From the NCBI GenBank assembly GCA_018673475.1, contig JABHCN010000009.1, forward strand, positions 58,367 through 122,366: 64,000 nt of DNA, read 5' to 3'. Positions within the stretch are counted from its first letter, which is position 1. Every line of letters starts with the position of its first letter. Of this stretch, positions 42,117-52,326 are shown in pieces. The notes beneath the pieces are model-generated. The model saw only the letters and a list, made by a program, of their open reading frames with translations, made no database searches and was not told the DNA's origin. The DNA comes from Actinomycetota bacterium (GTDB taxonomy: Bacteria > Actinomycetota > Acidimicrobiia > Acidimicrobiales > MedAcidi-G1). The translations under genes and the position numbers were made by a program.

Positions 42117-43216
42117 GCCGGCCGGTTCTCGTCCGGCGTGAGCAGGCCCTGCGGGGCGGTCAACCGCTGTCGTTCGCAATAGGCCTCGTGGTGGCACTCA
42201 CTATCGGAATCGTGTTGTTGCTTGGTGCCGGGCACGACCCTGTCGCCATCTACGAGCGCATGTTCGTCGCTGCGCTGGGTGACCCCGACTCGTGGTCGGT
42301 GACCCTGAACCGGGCGGTGCCCCTGGGCCTGGCTGGTCTGGCGGTGGCAGTTGCCGGGTCAATGGGGCTCTGGAACATCGGAGCCGAGGGTCAGATCCTG
42401 GCCGGGGCGATGATGGCTGCGGGGGTGGCGAGGATCGGTGAGGGTTGGCCGGGTCCGGTACTTGTGACCGCCATTCTGGTCGGCGGCGTGGTCGGCGGGA
42501 GCCTGTGGGCACTTGGCCCGGCGGTGGCCCGGTCCCAGATCGGGGTGAACGAGATTCTCACGACCCTGATGCTCAACGAGGTGGCGCTGCGGCTCGTCCA
42601 GTGGCTCATCCACGGCCCCTGGAAGGACCCTGACTCGTTCAACTTTCCACTGGCCCCCATGATCCCTGACCATGGTCGCCTGCCGACCCTGTTCGGGCGT
42701 GCCCATGTAGGGGTGATCGTCGCGCTTGTCGTCATCGCCCTCTTCGCCGTCGCAGTGAACCGGACTGCATGGGGATTCGAGTTGCGCGTGGCTGGCTCGT
42801 CGGGGGCGACCGCCCGTTACGCCGGCATTTCGCTTGAGCGCAAGACCGCAACGGTCCTGGTTATGGCCGGTGGGGTGGCGGGCCTTGCCGGCGGAATTGA
42901 GCTGGCCGGGACGGCGGACAGGTTGACCGAGGGAATATCCAATGGCTTCGGCTATGCGGGCATCATCGTGGCGGCCCTGGCTCTTATGCGGCCGTCGGGC
43001 GTTGCTGCCGTGGCAGTGCTCTTCGGCGCTGTCCAGATAGGTGGTCAGAGCATCCAGACGATGGGTGTCTCGTCGTCGGTCTCCACCATCCTCCAGGCAC
43101 TGATCCTCTTCGGGGCAATAGGCGCAGGTGTGTTGAGCCGCTACCAGGTTCGTATGGTTCCCGGCGATCCCGGCGATCCCGGCGGCGACGGTGTTCAGGT
43201 GGGAGAGGCCACATGA
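42113..43216 (+). CDS. BMP-type ABC transporter permease 1
   Basis: A 367-residue inner-membrane permease of the branched-chain/sugar/nucleoside type with about nine hydrophobic stretches. The conserved WNIGAEGQILAGAMMAAGVA segment (~80-100) and GVNEILTTLMLNEVALRLV (~142-160) are family signatures. The GTG start overlaps the ATPase stop (GTGA), and its own stop overlaps permease 2 (ATGA), so the three core genes are coupled. Confidence 0.9.
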   Translation: MSRPVLVRREQALRGGQPLSFAIGLVVALTIGIVLLLGAGHDPVAIYERMFVAALGDPDSWSVTLNRAVPLGLAGLAVAVAGSMGLWNIGAEGQILAGAMMAAGVARIGEGWPGPVLVTAILVGGVVGGSLWALGPAVARSQIGVNEILTTLMLNEVALRLVQWLIHGPWKDPDSFNFPLAPMIPDHGRLPTLFGRAHVGVIVALVVIALFAVAVNRTAWGFELRVAGSSGATARYAGISLERKTATVLVMAGGVAGLAGGIELAGTADRLTEGISNGFGYAGIIVAALALMRPSGVAAVAVLFGAVQIGGQSIQTMGVSSSVSTILQALILFGAIGAGVLSRYQVRMVPGDPGDPGGDGVQVGEAT

Positions 43217-44145
43217 ACGAGGCGTCCCTCATCGGCCTGTGTGCAGCGACGGTGTCCTTCGGCGCCCTCCTCTACCTGGCTGCTCTGGGCGAGATGGTGT
43301 CCGAGAAGGCTGGGATCTTGAACCTGGGTGTCGAGGGAATGATGGCCATGGGGGCTGTAACCGGCTTCATGACCGCTCTGGAGTTTGGCAACCCGTGGTT
43401 GGCCCTGGCGGTGGCCGTGATGGCCGGCGCCCTGACAGCACTGCTTCACGGCTGGTTCACGGTCGTGTTGGGAGCCGAACAGGTCGTTTCGGGCCTGTCG
43501 CTCACGATTCTGGGCCTGGGTCTGGCCGCCTACCTTGGCAAGAACGCTGTCGGCCGACCGCCCGGCGCCGTGCTGGCACCGGTCGACTGGCCGGTCCTGT
43601 CAGACATCCGCTGGCTGGGGCCGGTTCTCTTCCAGCAGTCGCCGATGGTCTACCTGTCGGTCCTGGCCGGTGTGGTTGTCTGGTTCGTTCTCAGTCGGAC
43701 ACGGACCGGCCTCGCCCTGCGGGCGGCAGGGGAGTCGGCGTCTACGGCCGATGCAGCAGGCCACTCCGTGGTCGGCCTCCGCCTCGCAGCAGTTGCAGTA
43801 GGCGGAGGCCTGGCCGGCGCTTCCGGTGCATACCTCACCCTCTCGCTCACCCCGCAGTGGGCTGAGGGGATTACGGCCGGTCGGGGTTGGATAGCCGTTG
43901 CGCTGGTGATCTTCGGTGCGTGGAAGCCGGGTCGGGTAGCTCTGGGAGCGCTGCTGTTCGGCGGCACGCTGGCGCTCAAGACCAGGCTTCAGACCTTCGG
44001 CGTGGACTTCTCACCGATCCTCCTGTCGATGCTTCCATACCTGTTGACCATCGGCGTTCTGGTCGTGATCTCAATCAGGGCGAGGAACCGTCCATCGCCG
44101 GCTCCCGCCTCGCTTGGCATCGCCTACCGGCGCGAGGAACGCTGA
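43213..44145 (+). CDS. BMP-type ABC transporter permease 2
   Basis: A 310-residue permease that pairs with permease 1. The conserved GEMVSEKAGILNLGVEGMMAMGAV segment (~27-50) and VVSGLSLTILGLGLAAY (~91-107) identify the second permease of nucleoside-type BMP importers. About eight hydrophobic segments are visible. Its stop codon is part of a perfect hairpin facing the convergent PLP-enzyme genes. The complete importer (binding protein, double ATPase, two permeases) is the main uptake system of the catabolic region. Confidence 0.9.
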   Translation: MNEASLIGLCAATVSFGALLYLAALGEMVSEKAGILNLGVEGMMAMGAVTGFMTALEFGNPWLALAVAVMAGALTALLHGWFTVVLGAEQVVSGLSLTILGLGLAAYLGKNAVGRPPGAVLAPVDWPVLSDIRWLGPVLFQQSPMVYLSVLAGVVVWFVLSRTRTGLALRAAGESASTADAAGHSVVGLRLAAVAVGGGLAGASGAYLTLSLTPQWAEGITAGRGWIAVALVIFGAWKPGRVALGALLFGGTLALKTRLQTFGVDFSPILLSMLPYLLTIGVLVVISIRARNRPSPAPASLGIAYRREER

Positions 44146-44161
44146 CGGACGATCAGCGTTC
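44137..44161. terminator. Bidirectional terminator-like hairpin containing both stop codons
   Basis: Perfect 9-bp arms GAACGCTGA (44137-44145) and TCAGCGTTC (44153-44161) with a 7-base loop. The left arm ends in the permease stop and the right arm begins with the stop of the convergent PLP gene. Confidence 0.65.
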
Positions 44162-45376
44162 GACGCCGGTGAGCAGAACCATCACCGTGTCGTCGTCGCC
44201 GACCATGCCCTGGCGTCGGGCTGCCAGGAGGCCTGCCAGGCCGGCAGTTCCGGTCGGGTCGGCAGGCACCTCGGTGTGGTCGCGGATGAGGCGGTGGGCC
44301 TCGGCCACCTCCGCCTCGGTCGCCACCACGGGAGAACTGCCGTCTTCGAGCATTGTGGCCACGATCGGCTGCCAGTCGTAGACGATGTCGTCGAGGATGC
44401 CCGTGGCCAGCGAGCTCGGGTCGTCCCAGGGCCACATGAAGTCGGAGTCATCGGTGTTGGTGATCGCGGTCAGGGGATCGTCGAGTTGCCGCACAAGCCT
44501 GAAGGCGCGGTCGAGGGGTGCGCAGCCCTCGGACTGGACGGGGTACAGCGGTGGCCTGCCAGCCAGAACCCCCAGGTCAGCCGCCTCGGCAAGTGCCTGG
44601 ACAGTGGAGCTGGCCAGGGCACCACCGCCGACCTGGATGAACAGCAGACAGGTCTCGGCCTCGGGGCCGGCAGGGGCGGCCATGTCTGAGGCCAGCTCGA
44701 ACCCGAGGGTCCGCCCGCCGTCGATGGTCATCGGGTTCTCGGTTCCCTGGCATGTGAACGGGACCGCACCGTCGGCGACCAGTTCCCGGGAGCGCAGAAC
44801 ACACGGATCGCCGATCTCGTCCTGTCGGCGCTCGCAGACGGTCACACGGGCACCCAGGTCGTCGAGCCTCGCCAGCACGGTGGCATCTGCCCATGTTGGA
44901 ACGTGGACGGTGAGAGGCCTGCGGGCCGCCCGAGCGACGACTGCGGCGGCCAGGGCGGCGTTGCCACAGGATGCGATGACCAGCGGGGTGTCGGTGGGCG
45001 TGTTGTCAACCTCGAGGTGGAGGGCCAGCGCGAACAGGTGCCTTGCCTTGTGGGTCCCAGAGACGTTGCCGGTCTCGTCCTTTCCCACTATCCGGCCTGT
45101 GTGGCCGATGGCAGAACCGACCGTGCTCAGGTCGACCAGTGGCGTGTGGCTGAACCCGGTGCCGTCGATCTCGGCCACGGCGTCATCGAGTCGGCGCACG
45201 ATGTCAACGAACACTGCGTCGTTGATCCCTGCCTCGATGGCCCGATGATGGGACCAGAGCATGGTCCTGTAGCGGACGAACGGGTTGGGGTCGTCGTCCA
45301 GTTGGTCTGAGCCGCCCGGCCAGCGGGCACCCGGAGGGGTGCCAAGCCAGCCAACGGGCCTTTGCTCGGAGGTCAC
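44153..45376 (-). CDS. PLP-dependent enzyme, fold type II (threonine-synthase/diaminopropionate-lyase-like)
   Basis: A 407-residue protein of the tryptophan-synthase-beta superfamily. The PLP lysine is probably the one in GNVSGTHKARHLF (~113), and the phosphate-binding glycine loop is IQVGGGALASS. It lacks the N-terminal domain of ordinary threonine synthase. Diaminopropionate ammonia-lyase (YgeX) belongs to this superfamily and is part of the E. coli yge/ygf cluster, so a beta-elimination role in this catabolic block is attractive but unproven. The GTG start is 7 bases after the stop of the second PLP gene. Confidence 0.75.
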   Translation of the reverse strand: MTSEQRPVGWLGTPPGARWPGGSDQLDDDPNPFVRYRTMLWSHHRAIEAGINDAVFVDIVRRLDDAVAEIDGTGFSHTPLVDLSTVGSAIGHTGRIVGKDETGNVSGTHKARHLFALALHLEVDNTPTDTPLVIASCGNAALAAAVVARAARRPLTVHVPTWADATVLARLDDLGARVTVCERRQDEIGDPCVLRSRELVADGAVPFTCQGTENPMTIDGGRTLGFELASDMAAPAGPEAETCLLFIQVGGGALASSTVQALAEAADLGVLAGRPPLYPVQSEGCAPLDRAFRLVRQLDDPLTAITNTDDSDFMWPWDDPSSLATGILDDIVYDWQPIVATMLEDGSSPVVATEAEVAEAHRLIRDHTEVPADPTGTAGLAGLLAARRQGMVGDDDTVMVLLTGVER

Positions 45377-45383
45377 CCGGCGT

Positions 45384-46901
<1,518 letters not shown>

Positions 46902-47075
46902 TAGATATCTGTCTCCCGGTGGGTTGTCGTGGCTGATGCCCCTGATTGGAGGCTCAGGTTACCGCCGACGGCAGGCCCGTGTTGACAAAGTGTGTAAGCG
47001 GTCATTTGGCACAGAAACCGCAGATCAGTCGGTATGCCGCGGATTCCGGGCCCGATGGTGCGAGGCTATGGGGCC
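46902..47075. promoter_or_regulatory. Intergenic region between divergent PLP and secreted-protein genes
   Basis: This 174-base gap holds TTGACAAAGTGTGTAAGCG (46982-47000), which agrees at 13 of 18 positions with the motif before operon A. No convincing -10 is seen for either gene. Confidence 0.25.
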
Positions 47076-47744
47076 ATGTTTCGTAGGGTAATTCAGGTCG
47101 TTGTGACCTTGTGCGTGATCGCCGCGGGCGGTGTGTTGGCTTCACGCGCCGCCGAACCCTCGGTGCGGCCCGTTCTCTACCCGGCTCCACCAACCACGGT
47201 CGCTCCACCGACCACCACAACCACGGTGCCGCCGACCACCACGGTGGTGGTTCCGCCCTCAACGACGGCCGCTGATGTGGTTCCCGTCTCTACAACCGTG
47301 CCTGGCGCACCCGCGACCACCACGGCTCCTCCACCCGCTACCACCACCACGATTCCCATCGACGAGGAGGCCGTCCTCACCGCCCACTACGTGTGGGGCA
47401 AGAGCACCGCTGCCAGAACCCTCCAGACAGTCCTCGGCGTGACCGTCGACGGCTGGTACGGACCTGCCACGAGGTCCGCCCACCTGGCCGAGAACGCAGC
47501 CCGGGGCTTAGGTGCCGGCGGGGTTCCACCGGTGCCCACCACCACGACCGCACCACCCACGACCGCACCACCGGCAGGCGATGCCCCGGCCTCGACCGCT
47601 CCGTCGGTGACAGTTCCCTCCACGTTCGGTGGCATGGGTGCCGAACTGGTTGCGCAACTCCTGGGCCAGCCGTGTATCGCCGACGGTGACCTGGGTGACT
47701 GCCCGCCCGAGATCGACGCTCTCATCAGCGGCCTGGTGGGCTGA
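47076..47744 (+). CDS. Secreted protein with Thr/Pro-rich linkers and peptidoglycan-binding-like domain
   Basis: A ~222-residue protein with an N-terminal signal or anchor segment (MFRRVIQVVVTLCVIAAGGV). A low-complexity Thr/Pro/Val linker (~40-100) follows. Next is a PG_binding_1-like repeat (LQTVLGVTVDGWYGPATRSAHL, ~117-138), then a second Thr/Pro linker and a short C-terminal domain with two cysteines. It is likely cell-wall associated. ATG 47076 is chosen over in-frame starts upstream because it places the charged residues directly before the hydrophobic stretch. Similar linkers are common in exported actinobacterial proteins; no enzymatic domain is visible. Confidence 0.72.
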   Translation: MFRRVIQVVVTLCVIAAGGVLASRAAEPSVRPVLYPAPPTTVAPPTTTTTVPPTTTVVVPPSTTAADVVPVSTTVPGAPATTTAPPPATTTTIPIDEEAVLTAHYVWGKSTAARTLQTVLGVTVDGWYGPATRSAHLAENAARGLGAGGVPPVPTTTTAPPTTAPPAGDAPASTAPSVTVPSTFGGMGAELVAQLLGQPCIADGDLGDCPPEIDALISGLVG

Positions 47745-47781
47745 GGAACAGACCCGAAGGCTCCTTGCCGGACATCTTGAG

Positions 47782-47801
47782 TATCGAACATATGTTCGAT
47801 A
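47782..47801. promoter_or_regulatory. LexA/SOS box upstream of dnaE2
   Basis: The same 20-bp perfect palindrome as at 598-617. It contains TATGTT as a -10-like hexamer and ends 12 bases before the dnaE2 GTG. Confidence 0.92.
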
Positions 47802-47813
47802 TGGTCGGAGGCC

Positions 47814-50800
47814 GTGCCCAGCCCCGTCCCCTACGCCGAGTTGCACTGCCACTCGCATTTCAGCTTTCTCGACGGCGCCTCTGACCCCGCCGAGCTGGTG
47901 GCTGAGGCATCCCGGCTGGGGCTGAGTGCCCTGGCCATCACCGACCACGACGGCTTCTACGGGGTGGTCCGGTTCGCCGAGGTGGCCCGACAACATGGCC
48001 TGCCCACGGTGTTCGGTGCCGAGCTCACAATCGATGCCCCGTCACCCCGTACCGGTTCCCCGGACCCTCCAGGTGTCCATCTGGTGGTGCTTGCCGAGGG
48101 GCCGGCCGGGTATGCCCGGCTGGGTACTGCCATTACCGAGGCGCAGCTGGCCGGAAGCAAGGGCCATCCGCGGCTCTCCCTCGACATGCTGACCGGGTTG
48201 TACGAGGGAGCGGCTGGGGAGGGACACGCTCCCTGGATGGTGCTCACAGGTTGTCGCAAGGGGGCTGTACCCGCCGCCCTCGTCAGCGATGGTCCGTCGG
48301 CTGCCCGTCGTGTCCTCGACGACCTGGTGGCCCGGTTCGGCCGAGACCGGGTGGCCGTAGAGCTCTGGGACCACGGCAACCCCATCGATGCAGGCAGGAA
48401 CGAGGCTCTGGCCCGGTTGGCCGTGTCGGCCGGGGTCACGGCGGTGGCCACCAACAACGTCCACCACCACGACCTCTCCCGTCGCCGCCTGGCGACCGTC
48501 ATGGCCGCTGTGCGGGCCCGTCGCTCCCTCGAGGAACTGGACGGCTGGCTGCCGGCGGCCGGCAGCGCCCACCTGCGTTCCGGGGCCGAGCAGGCCCGCC
48601 GCTTCGCCCGCTTCCCCGGCGTGGTCGAGGTTGCAGCCGAACTGGGGGAACGCTGCGCCTTCGACCTTGACCTGATAGCCCCCGACCTGCCTCCCTACCC
48701 GTGTCCCGACGGGCTGGACGAGATCGGCTACCTGCGTCGCCTGGCCGAGGCCGGCGCCGCCGACCGCTACGGGCCACGGGGGTCCGAGCGGGTCGCCGGG
48801 GCGTGGGAACAGGTCGACCACGAGCTGGCCGTCATAGGGCAACTCGGGTTCGCCGGTTACTTCCTCGTGGTCTGGGACCTGGTGCAGTTCTGCCGCCGCT
48901 CCGACATCTACTGCCAGGGCCGAGGGTCGGCCGCCAACTCGGCGGTCTGCTACGCCCTCGGCATCACCAACGCCGACGCTGTGGGCCTGGACCTGCTGTT
49001 CGAGCGTTTCCTGTCGCCTGAGCGCGACGGGCCACCCGACATAGACATAGACATCGAGAGCGGTCGTCGTGAAGAGGTCATCCAGTACGTCTACGGCCGT
49101 TACGGGAGGCGTCACACCGCCCAGGTGGCCAACGTCATCACCTACCGGGCCCGCTCGGCGGTGCGCGACGTGGCCAGGGCACTGGGCTACGCCCAGGGCC
49201 AACAGGACGCCTTCGCAAAGGGGCTGGAGCGTAGGTCCCGGGTGGGAGGCACCGGGAGCGTCCCGGCTCAGGTGGCCAAGATGGCCGACGAGTTGTGCGA
49301 TGCCCCCAGGCATCTGGGCGTCCACTCGGGCGGCATGGTCATCTGTGACCGTCCCCTGGCCGAGGTCTGCCCGATCGAGTGGGCAACCATGGCCGACCGC
49401 AGCGTCCTGCAGTGGGACAAGGAGGACTGCGCCGCCGTGGGCCTCGTCAAGTTCGACCTGTTGGGTCTCGGCATGTTGAGCGCCCTCCACGGGGCCGTTG
49501 ACCTGATCGCCGCCCACGAGGATGTGCAGGTGGACCTGGCCCACCTGCCCCAGGAGGACGGTGTCTACGACATGGTCTGTGCCGCCGACACCATCGGGGT
49601 GTTCCAGATCGAGAGCCGCGCCCAGATGGCCACCCTGCCCCGGCTGCGGCCCCGCTGCTTCTACGACCTGGTGGTCGAGATAGCCCTGATCCGTCCGGGA
49701 CCCATCCAGGGCGGGTCGGTGCACCCCTACATCAGGCGCCGCAACGGCCGTGAGCCGGTCGCCTACCCGCATCCCCTCTGCGAGAAGGCCCTGTCGAGGA
49801 CCCTCGGGGTGCCGCTGTTCCAGGAGCAGCTCATGCAGCTGTCCATGGACGTGGCAGGGTTCAGTGCCTCCGAGGCCGACAGCCTGCGTCAGGCCATGGG
49901 TTCCAAGCGCAGCCGTGAGCGCATGGCCGCGCTGCAGGAGCGCTTCACGGCCGGGGCCGCCGAACGGGGGGTGCCGCCGGAGACCATCGCTGAGATCTGG
50001 GAGAAGCTGGCTGCATTTTCGGACTACGGCTTCCCCGAGAGCCACTCGGTGTCCTTCGCCCACCTGGTGTACTCCAGCTGCTGGCTCAAGCTCCACCACC
50101 CGGCGGCGTTCTGCGCAGCCCTCCTGAACGCCCAACCCATGGGGTTCTACGCCCCCCACACCCTGGTCCAGGACGCCCGCCGCCACGGGGTGGAGGTACG
50201 CACCCCCGACCTGAACCTGTCCGGTGCAGGAGCGACCCTGGAGGCCTCAGGCCCCGCAGTGAGGCTGGGCCTGGGGTCGGTGAGGGGGGTGGGCGACGAC
50301 CTGGCCGAGCGGATTGCCGCCGGTCGGCCGTACCGCTCCATCGAGGACCTGCAGCGCCGGATCGGGCCCGGCAGCGACGTCATGGAGGCCCTCGCCACCG
50401 CAGGGGCCTTCGGGTGCTTCGACGTTGACCGCCGCTCGGCCCTCTGGTCGGCGGGCGCCCTGGCCGCCTCGGGTGCCGACCGCCTACCGGGCGTCGTGAC
50501 CGGGGTGGAGCCACCAGCGCTGCCCGGGCTCTCAGAACCCGATACCGCCAGGGCCGACCTCTGGGCCACGGGGGTCTCGCCCGACGGCCACCCGACCAGA
50601 TTCGTGCGCGAGCGCCTGATGGCCGAGGGGGTACTCACCGCAGCCGATCTGGCGTCGGTGGCGGACCGTCAACGGGTGGTGGTGGCCGGCGTGGTGACAC
50701 ACCGCCAGCGGCCACCCACCGCCGGAGGGGTCACCTTCGTGAACCTCGAGGACGAGACAGGCCTCGTCAACGTGATCGTCTCGAAGGGCTGCTGGGCCCA

Positions 50801-50951
50801 CCACCGTGAGGTGGCGGCAGGGGCGGTGGCCCTCCTGGTGAGGGGCAGGGCCGAGGTGGCAGACGATGCCGGGAGGGTCGTCAACGTGGTTGCCGAGCGC
50901 CTTGAGCCCCTCAGTCTGGCCAGCCCCGGCAAGGCCAGAGACTTCCGTTGA
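47814..50951 (+). CDS. dnaE2: DnaE2 error-prone DNA polymerase
   Basis: A 1,045-residue C-family polymerase, the catalytic part of the ImuA'/ImuB/DnaE2 translesion system. It begins with a PHP domain (YAELHCHSHFSFLDGAS, ITDHDGFYG). The palm has GRGSAANSAVCYALGIT and the catalytic aspartates in PPDIDIDIES near residue 408. The fingers and a tandem helix-hairpin-helix follow, and a C-terminal OB domain (VVVAGVVTHRQRP) ends the protein. The length is normal for DnaE2 and shorter than replicative DnaE1. GTG 47814 is only 2 bases from a GGAGG and 12 from the LexA box, so a very short leader is expected. It lies 46 kb from imuA'-imuB but shares their operator. Confidence 0.95.
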   Translation: MPSPVPYAELHCHSHFSFLDGASDPAELVAEASRLGLSALAITDHDGFYGVVRFAEVARQHGLPTVFGAELTIDAPSPRTGSPDPPGVHLVVLAEGPAGYARLGTAITEAQLAGSKGHPRLSLDMLTGLYEGAAGEGHAPWMVLTGCRKGAVPAALVSDGPSAARRVLDDLVARFGRDRVAVELWDHGNPIDAGRNEALARLAVSAGVTAVATNNVHHHDLSRRRLATVMAAVRARRSLEELDGWLPAAGSAHLRSGAEQARRFARFPGVVEVAAELGERCAFDLDLIAPDLPPYPCPDGLDEIGYLRRLAEAGAADRYGPRGSERVAGAWEQVDHELAVIGQLGFAGYFLVVWDLVQFCRRSDIYCQGRGSAANSAVCYALGITNADAVGLDLLFERFLSPERDGPPDIDIDIESGRREEVIQYVYGRYGRRHTAQVANVITYRARSAVRDVARALGYAQGQQDAFAKGLERRSRVGGTGSVPAQVAKMADELCDAPRHLGVHSGGMVICDRPLAEVCPIEWATMADRSVLQWDKEDCAAVGLVKFDLLGLGMLSALHGAVDLIAAHEDVQVDLAHLPQEDGVYDMVCAADTIGVFQIESRAQMATLPRLRPRCFYDLVVEIALIRPGPIQGGSVHPYIRRRNGREPVAYPHPLCEKALSRTLGVPLFQEQLMQLSMDVAGFSASEADSLRQAMGSKRSRERMAALQERFTAGAAERGVPPETIAEIWEKLAAFSDYGFPESHSVSFAHLVYSSCWLKLHHPAAFCAALLNAQPMGFYAPHTLVQDARRHGVEVRTPDLNLSGAGATLEASGPAVRLGLGSVRGVGDDLAERIAAGRPYRSIEDLQRRIGPGSDVMEALATAGAFGCFDVDRRSALWSAGALAASGADRLPGVVTGVEPPALPGLSEPDTARADLWATGVSPDGHPTRFVRERLMAEGVLTAADLASVADRQRVVVAGVVTHRQRPPTAGGVTFVNLEDETGLVNVIVSKGCWAHHREVAAGAVALLVRGRAEVADDAGRVVNVVAERLEPLSLASPGKARDFR

Positions 50952-51017
50952 GGCGGGATAACCGGTGATCCGGCGTAATGCGCCGCCGGGGAGCGGGCTG
51001 GCGACCACACTGGTGCA

Positions 51018-52232
51018 ATGCGTTCTGTTCGTCGCGCCCCCGTAGCAGCCACCTCGGCTGACACCAGGCAACGGTTCGTCGCGCTCCTGATCGGGGTGCT
51101 GGCCGCATCGGCAGGCGGTCTGGTGCTGGCCGCAGCCGACGGGACCCTGCGCGACCTGCCCGGCCTGCTGCTCCTGGTGCCCGGGGCCATCGCGCTGCGG
51201 GGCAACGTGTTCGGTGCCATGGGCAGCCGGCTCGGAACTGCCGTCCACGCCGGAACGTTCAGGCTGGGGATGCACTCCGAGGGGGTCGTGATCCAGAACC
51301 TCACGGCTGCCGCCGCACTGACCCTCGTCCTCAGCGTGGTGCTTGCAATCATGGCGAAGGGGACAGCAATCGTGTTCGGCATCAGCCCCACGATGACCCT
51401 CGCCGACTTCGTGGTCGTCTCGGTGCTGGGTGGCCTTCTGGCGTCGGTGGGGGTTGGCCTGGCGACGATGGGCCTGGCCGCCGGTTCGGTCCGCTTCGGC
51501 TGGGACCTCGACAACGTGATGGCACCACTTGTCAGCACGCTCGGCGACCTGGCAACGGTGCCCGCGCTGGTGCTGGCGGCGGCCGTTGCCGGGCGAAGTG
51601 GCGTGACCGGGCTGGTCGGAGCGGTCTCCGTCGTCGTCGCAAGCCTCTCGCTCGTGGCCGCATGGCGAAGCCGCCGGGAGCAGGTTCGCACCATCGTGCG
51701 CCAGTCGGTACCCGTGCTGGGAGCTGCGGCCCTCCTGGACCTGATTGCCGGTGTGACAGTCGAGCGGCGTCTCGACGACCTGCTTGCCGCCGAGGCGGTG
51801 CTGATCCTGCTTCCCGCATTCCTGGGGGCAGCAGGAGCCCTGGGCGGCATCCTGTCGAGTCGCCTCTCCACCCAGTTCCACCTGGGGCTCGACGATGCAA
51901 CCCCGCTCCCCAGCAGGGCCAGCCTCCGCGACATGCGCAACCTCGTCACCCTGGCCGTTCCCGTGTTCCTGCTGGCGGCTGTGGCCGCCCACCTGGCTGC
52001 TGAGGCCACCGGCCAGACCACACCGGGACTGGGCGACCTGGTGGTGCTGACCCTCATGGCGGGCCTCGCCGCAACAATCTTCGTGATCGTGGTCGCCTAC
52101 TACACGACCATGGCAGCCGTCCGCTTCGGCCTCGACCCCGACACCTACGGCATTCCGGTCGTCACCTCGACGCTGGATCTTGCCGGTGCGTTCACCCTCA
52201 TCCTGGCGATGGTCGCCGTGGGGGTGGCGTGA
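51018..52232 (+). CDS. MgtE/SLC41-like divalent cation transporter (two membrane repeats)
   Basis: A 404-residue membrane protein with about ten hydrophobic segments in two related halves. Each half has an MgtE-type motif: LLLVPGAIALRGNVFGAMGSRL (~54-75) and AFLGAAGALGGILSSRL (~260-280). Unlike bacterial MgtE it has no N-terminal CBS domains, resembling the SLC41 arrangement. Transport of Mg2+ or another divalent ion is the likely role. It is followed after 94 bases by a PhoU/RCK protein, a common pairing that suggests a gated or regulated system. Confidence 0.82.
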   Translation: MRSVRRAPVAATSADTRQRFVALLIGVLAASAGGLVLAAADGTLRDLPGLLLLVPGAIALRGNVFGAMGSRLGTAVHAGTFRLGMHSEGVVIQNLTAAAALTLVLSVVLAIMAKGTAIVFGISPTMTLADFVVVSVLGGLLASVGVGLATMGLAAGSVRFGWDLDNVMAPLVSTLGDLATVPALVLAAAVAGRSGVTGLVGAVSVVVASLSLVAAWRSRREQVRTIVRQSVPVLGAAALLDLIAGVTVERRLDDLLAAEAVLILLPAFLGAAGALGGILSSRLSTQFHLGLDDATPLPSRASLRDMRNLVTLAVPVFLLAAVAAHLAAEATGQTTPGLGDLVVLTLMAGLAATIFVIVVAYYTTMAAVRFGLDPDTYGIPVVTSTLDLAGAFTLILAMVAVGVA

Positions 52233-52261
52233 TGATCCCCCTCTTCTTTCCCCGTAGACCC

Positions 52262-52275
52262 GTATTCCCGAATAC
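52262..52275. promoter_or_regulatory. 14-base palindrome before PhoU/RCK gene
   Basis: GTATTC-CC-GAATAC forms a perfect inverted repeat upstream of a TACCAT -10-like hexamer (52294-52299) and the ATG at 52327. It is a possible operator for the regulatory gene. Confidence 0.35.
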
Positions 52276-52326
52276 CCATCGACCCGGTGGGCGTACCATT
52301 CACCCCATACATCCAACGAGGAACTG

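Noticed and set aside
47170..47600. Repetitive CCACCAC-type sequence resembling a tandem repeat or CRISPR-like array
   Set aside because: It encodes Thr/Pro-rich linkers of a secreted protein; the repeat units are irregular and there are no spacers.
48042..50186. Minus-strand open frame (714 codons) opposite dnaE2
   Set aside because: Composition and lack of motifs mark it as a shadow of the dnaE2 codon pattern.
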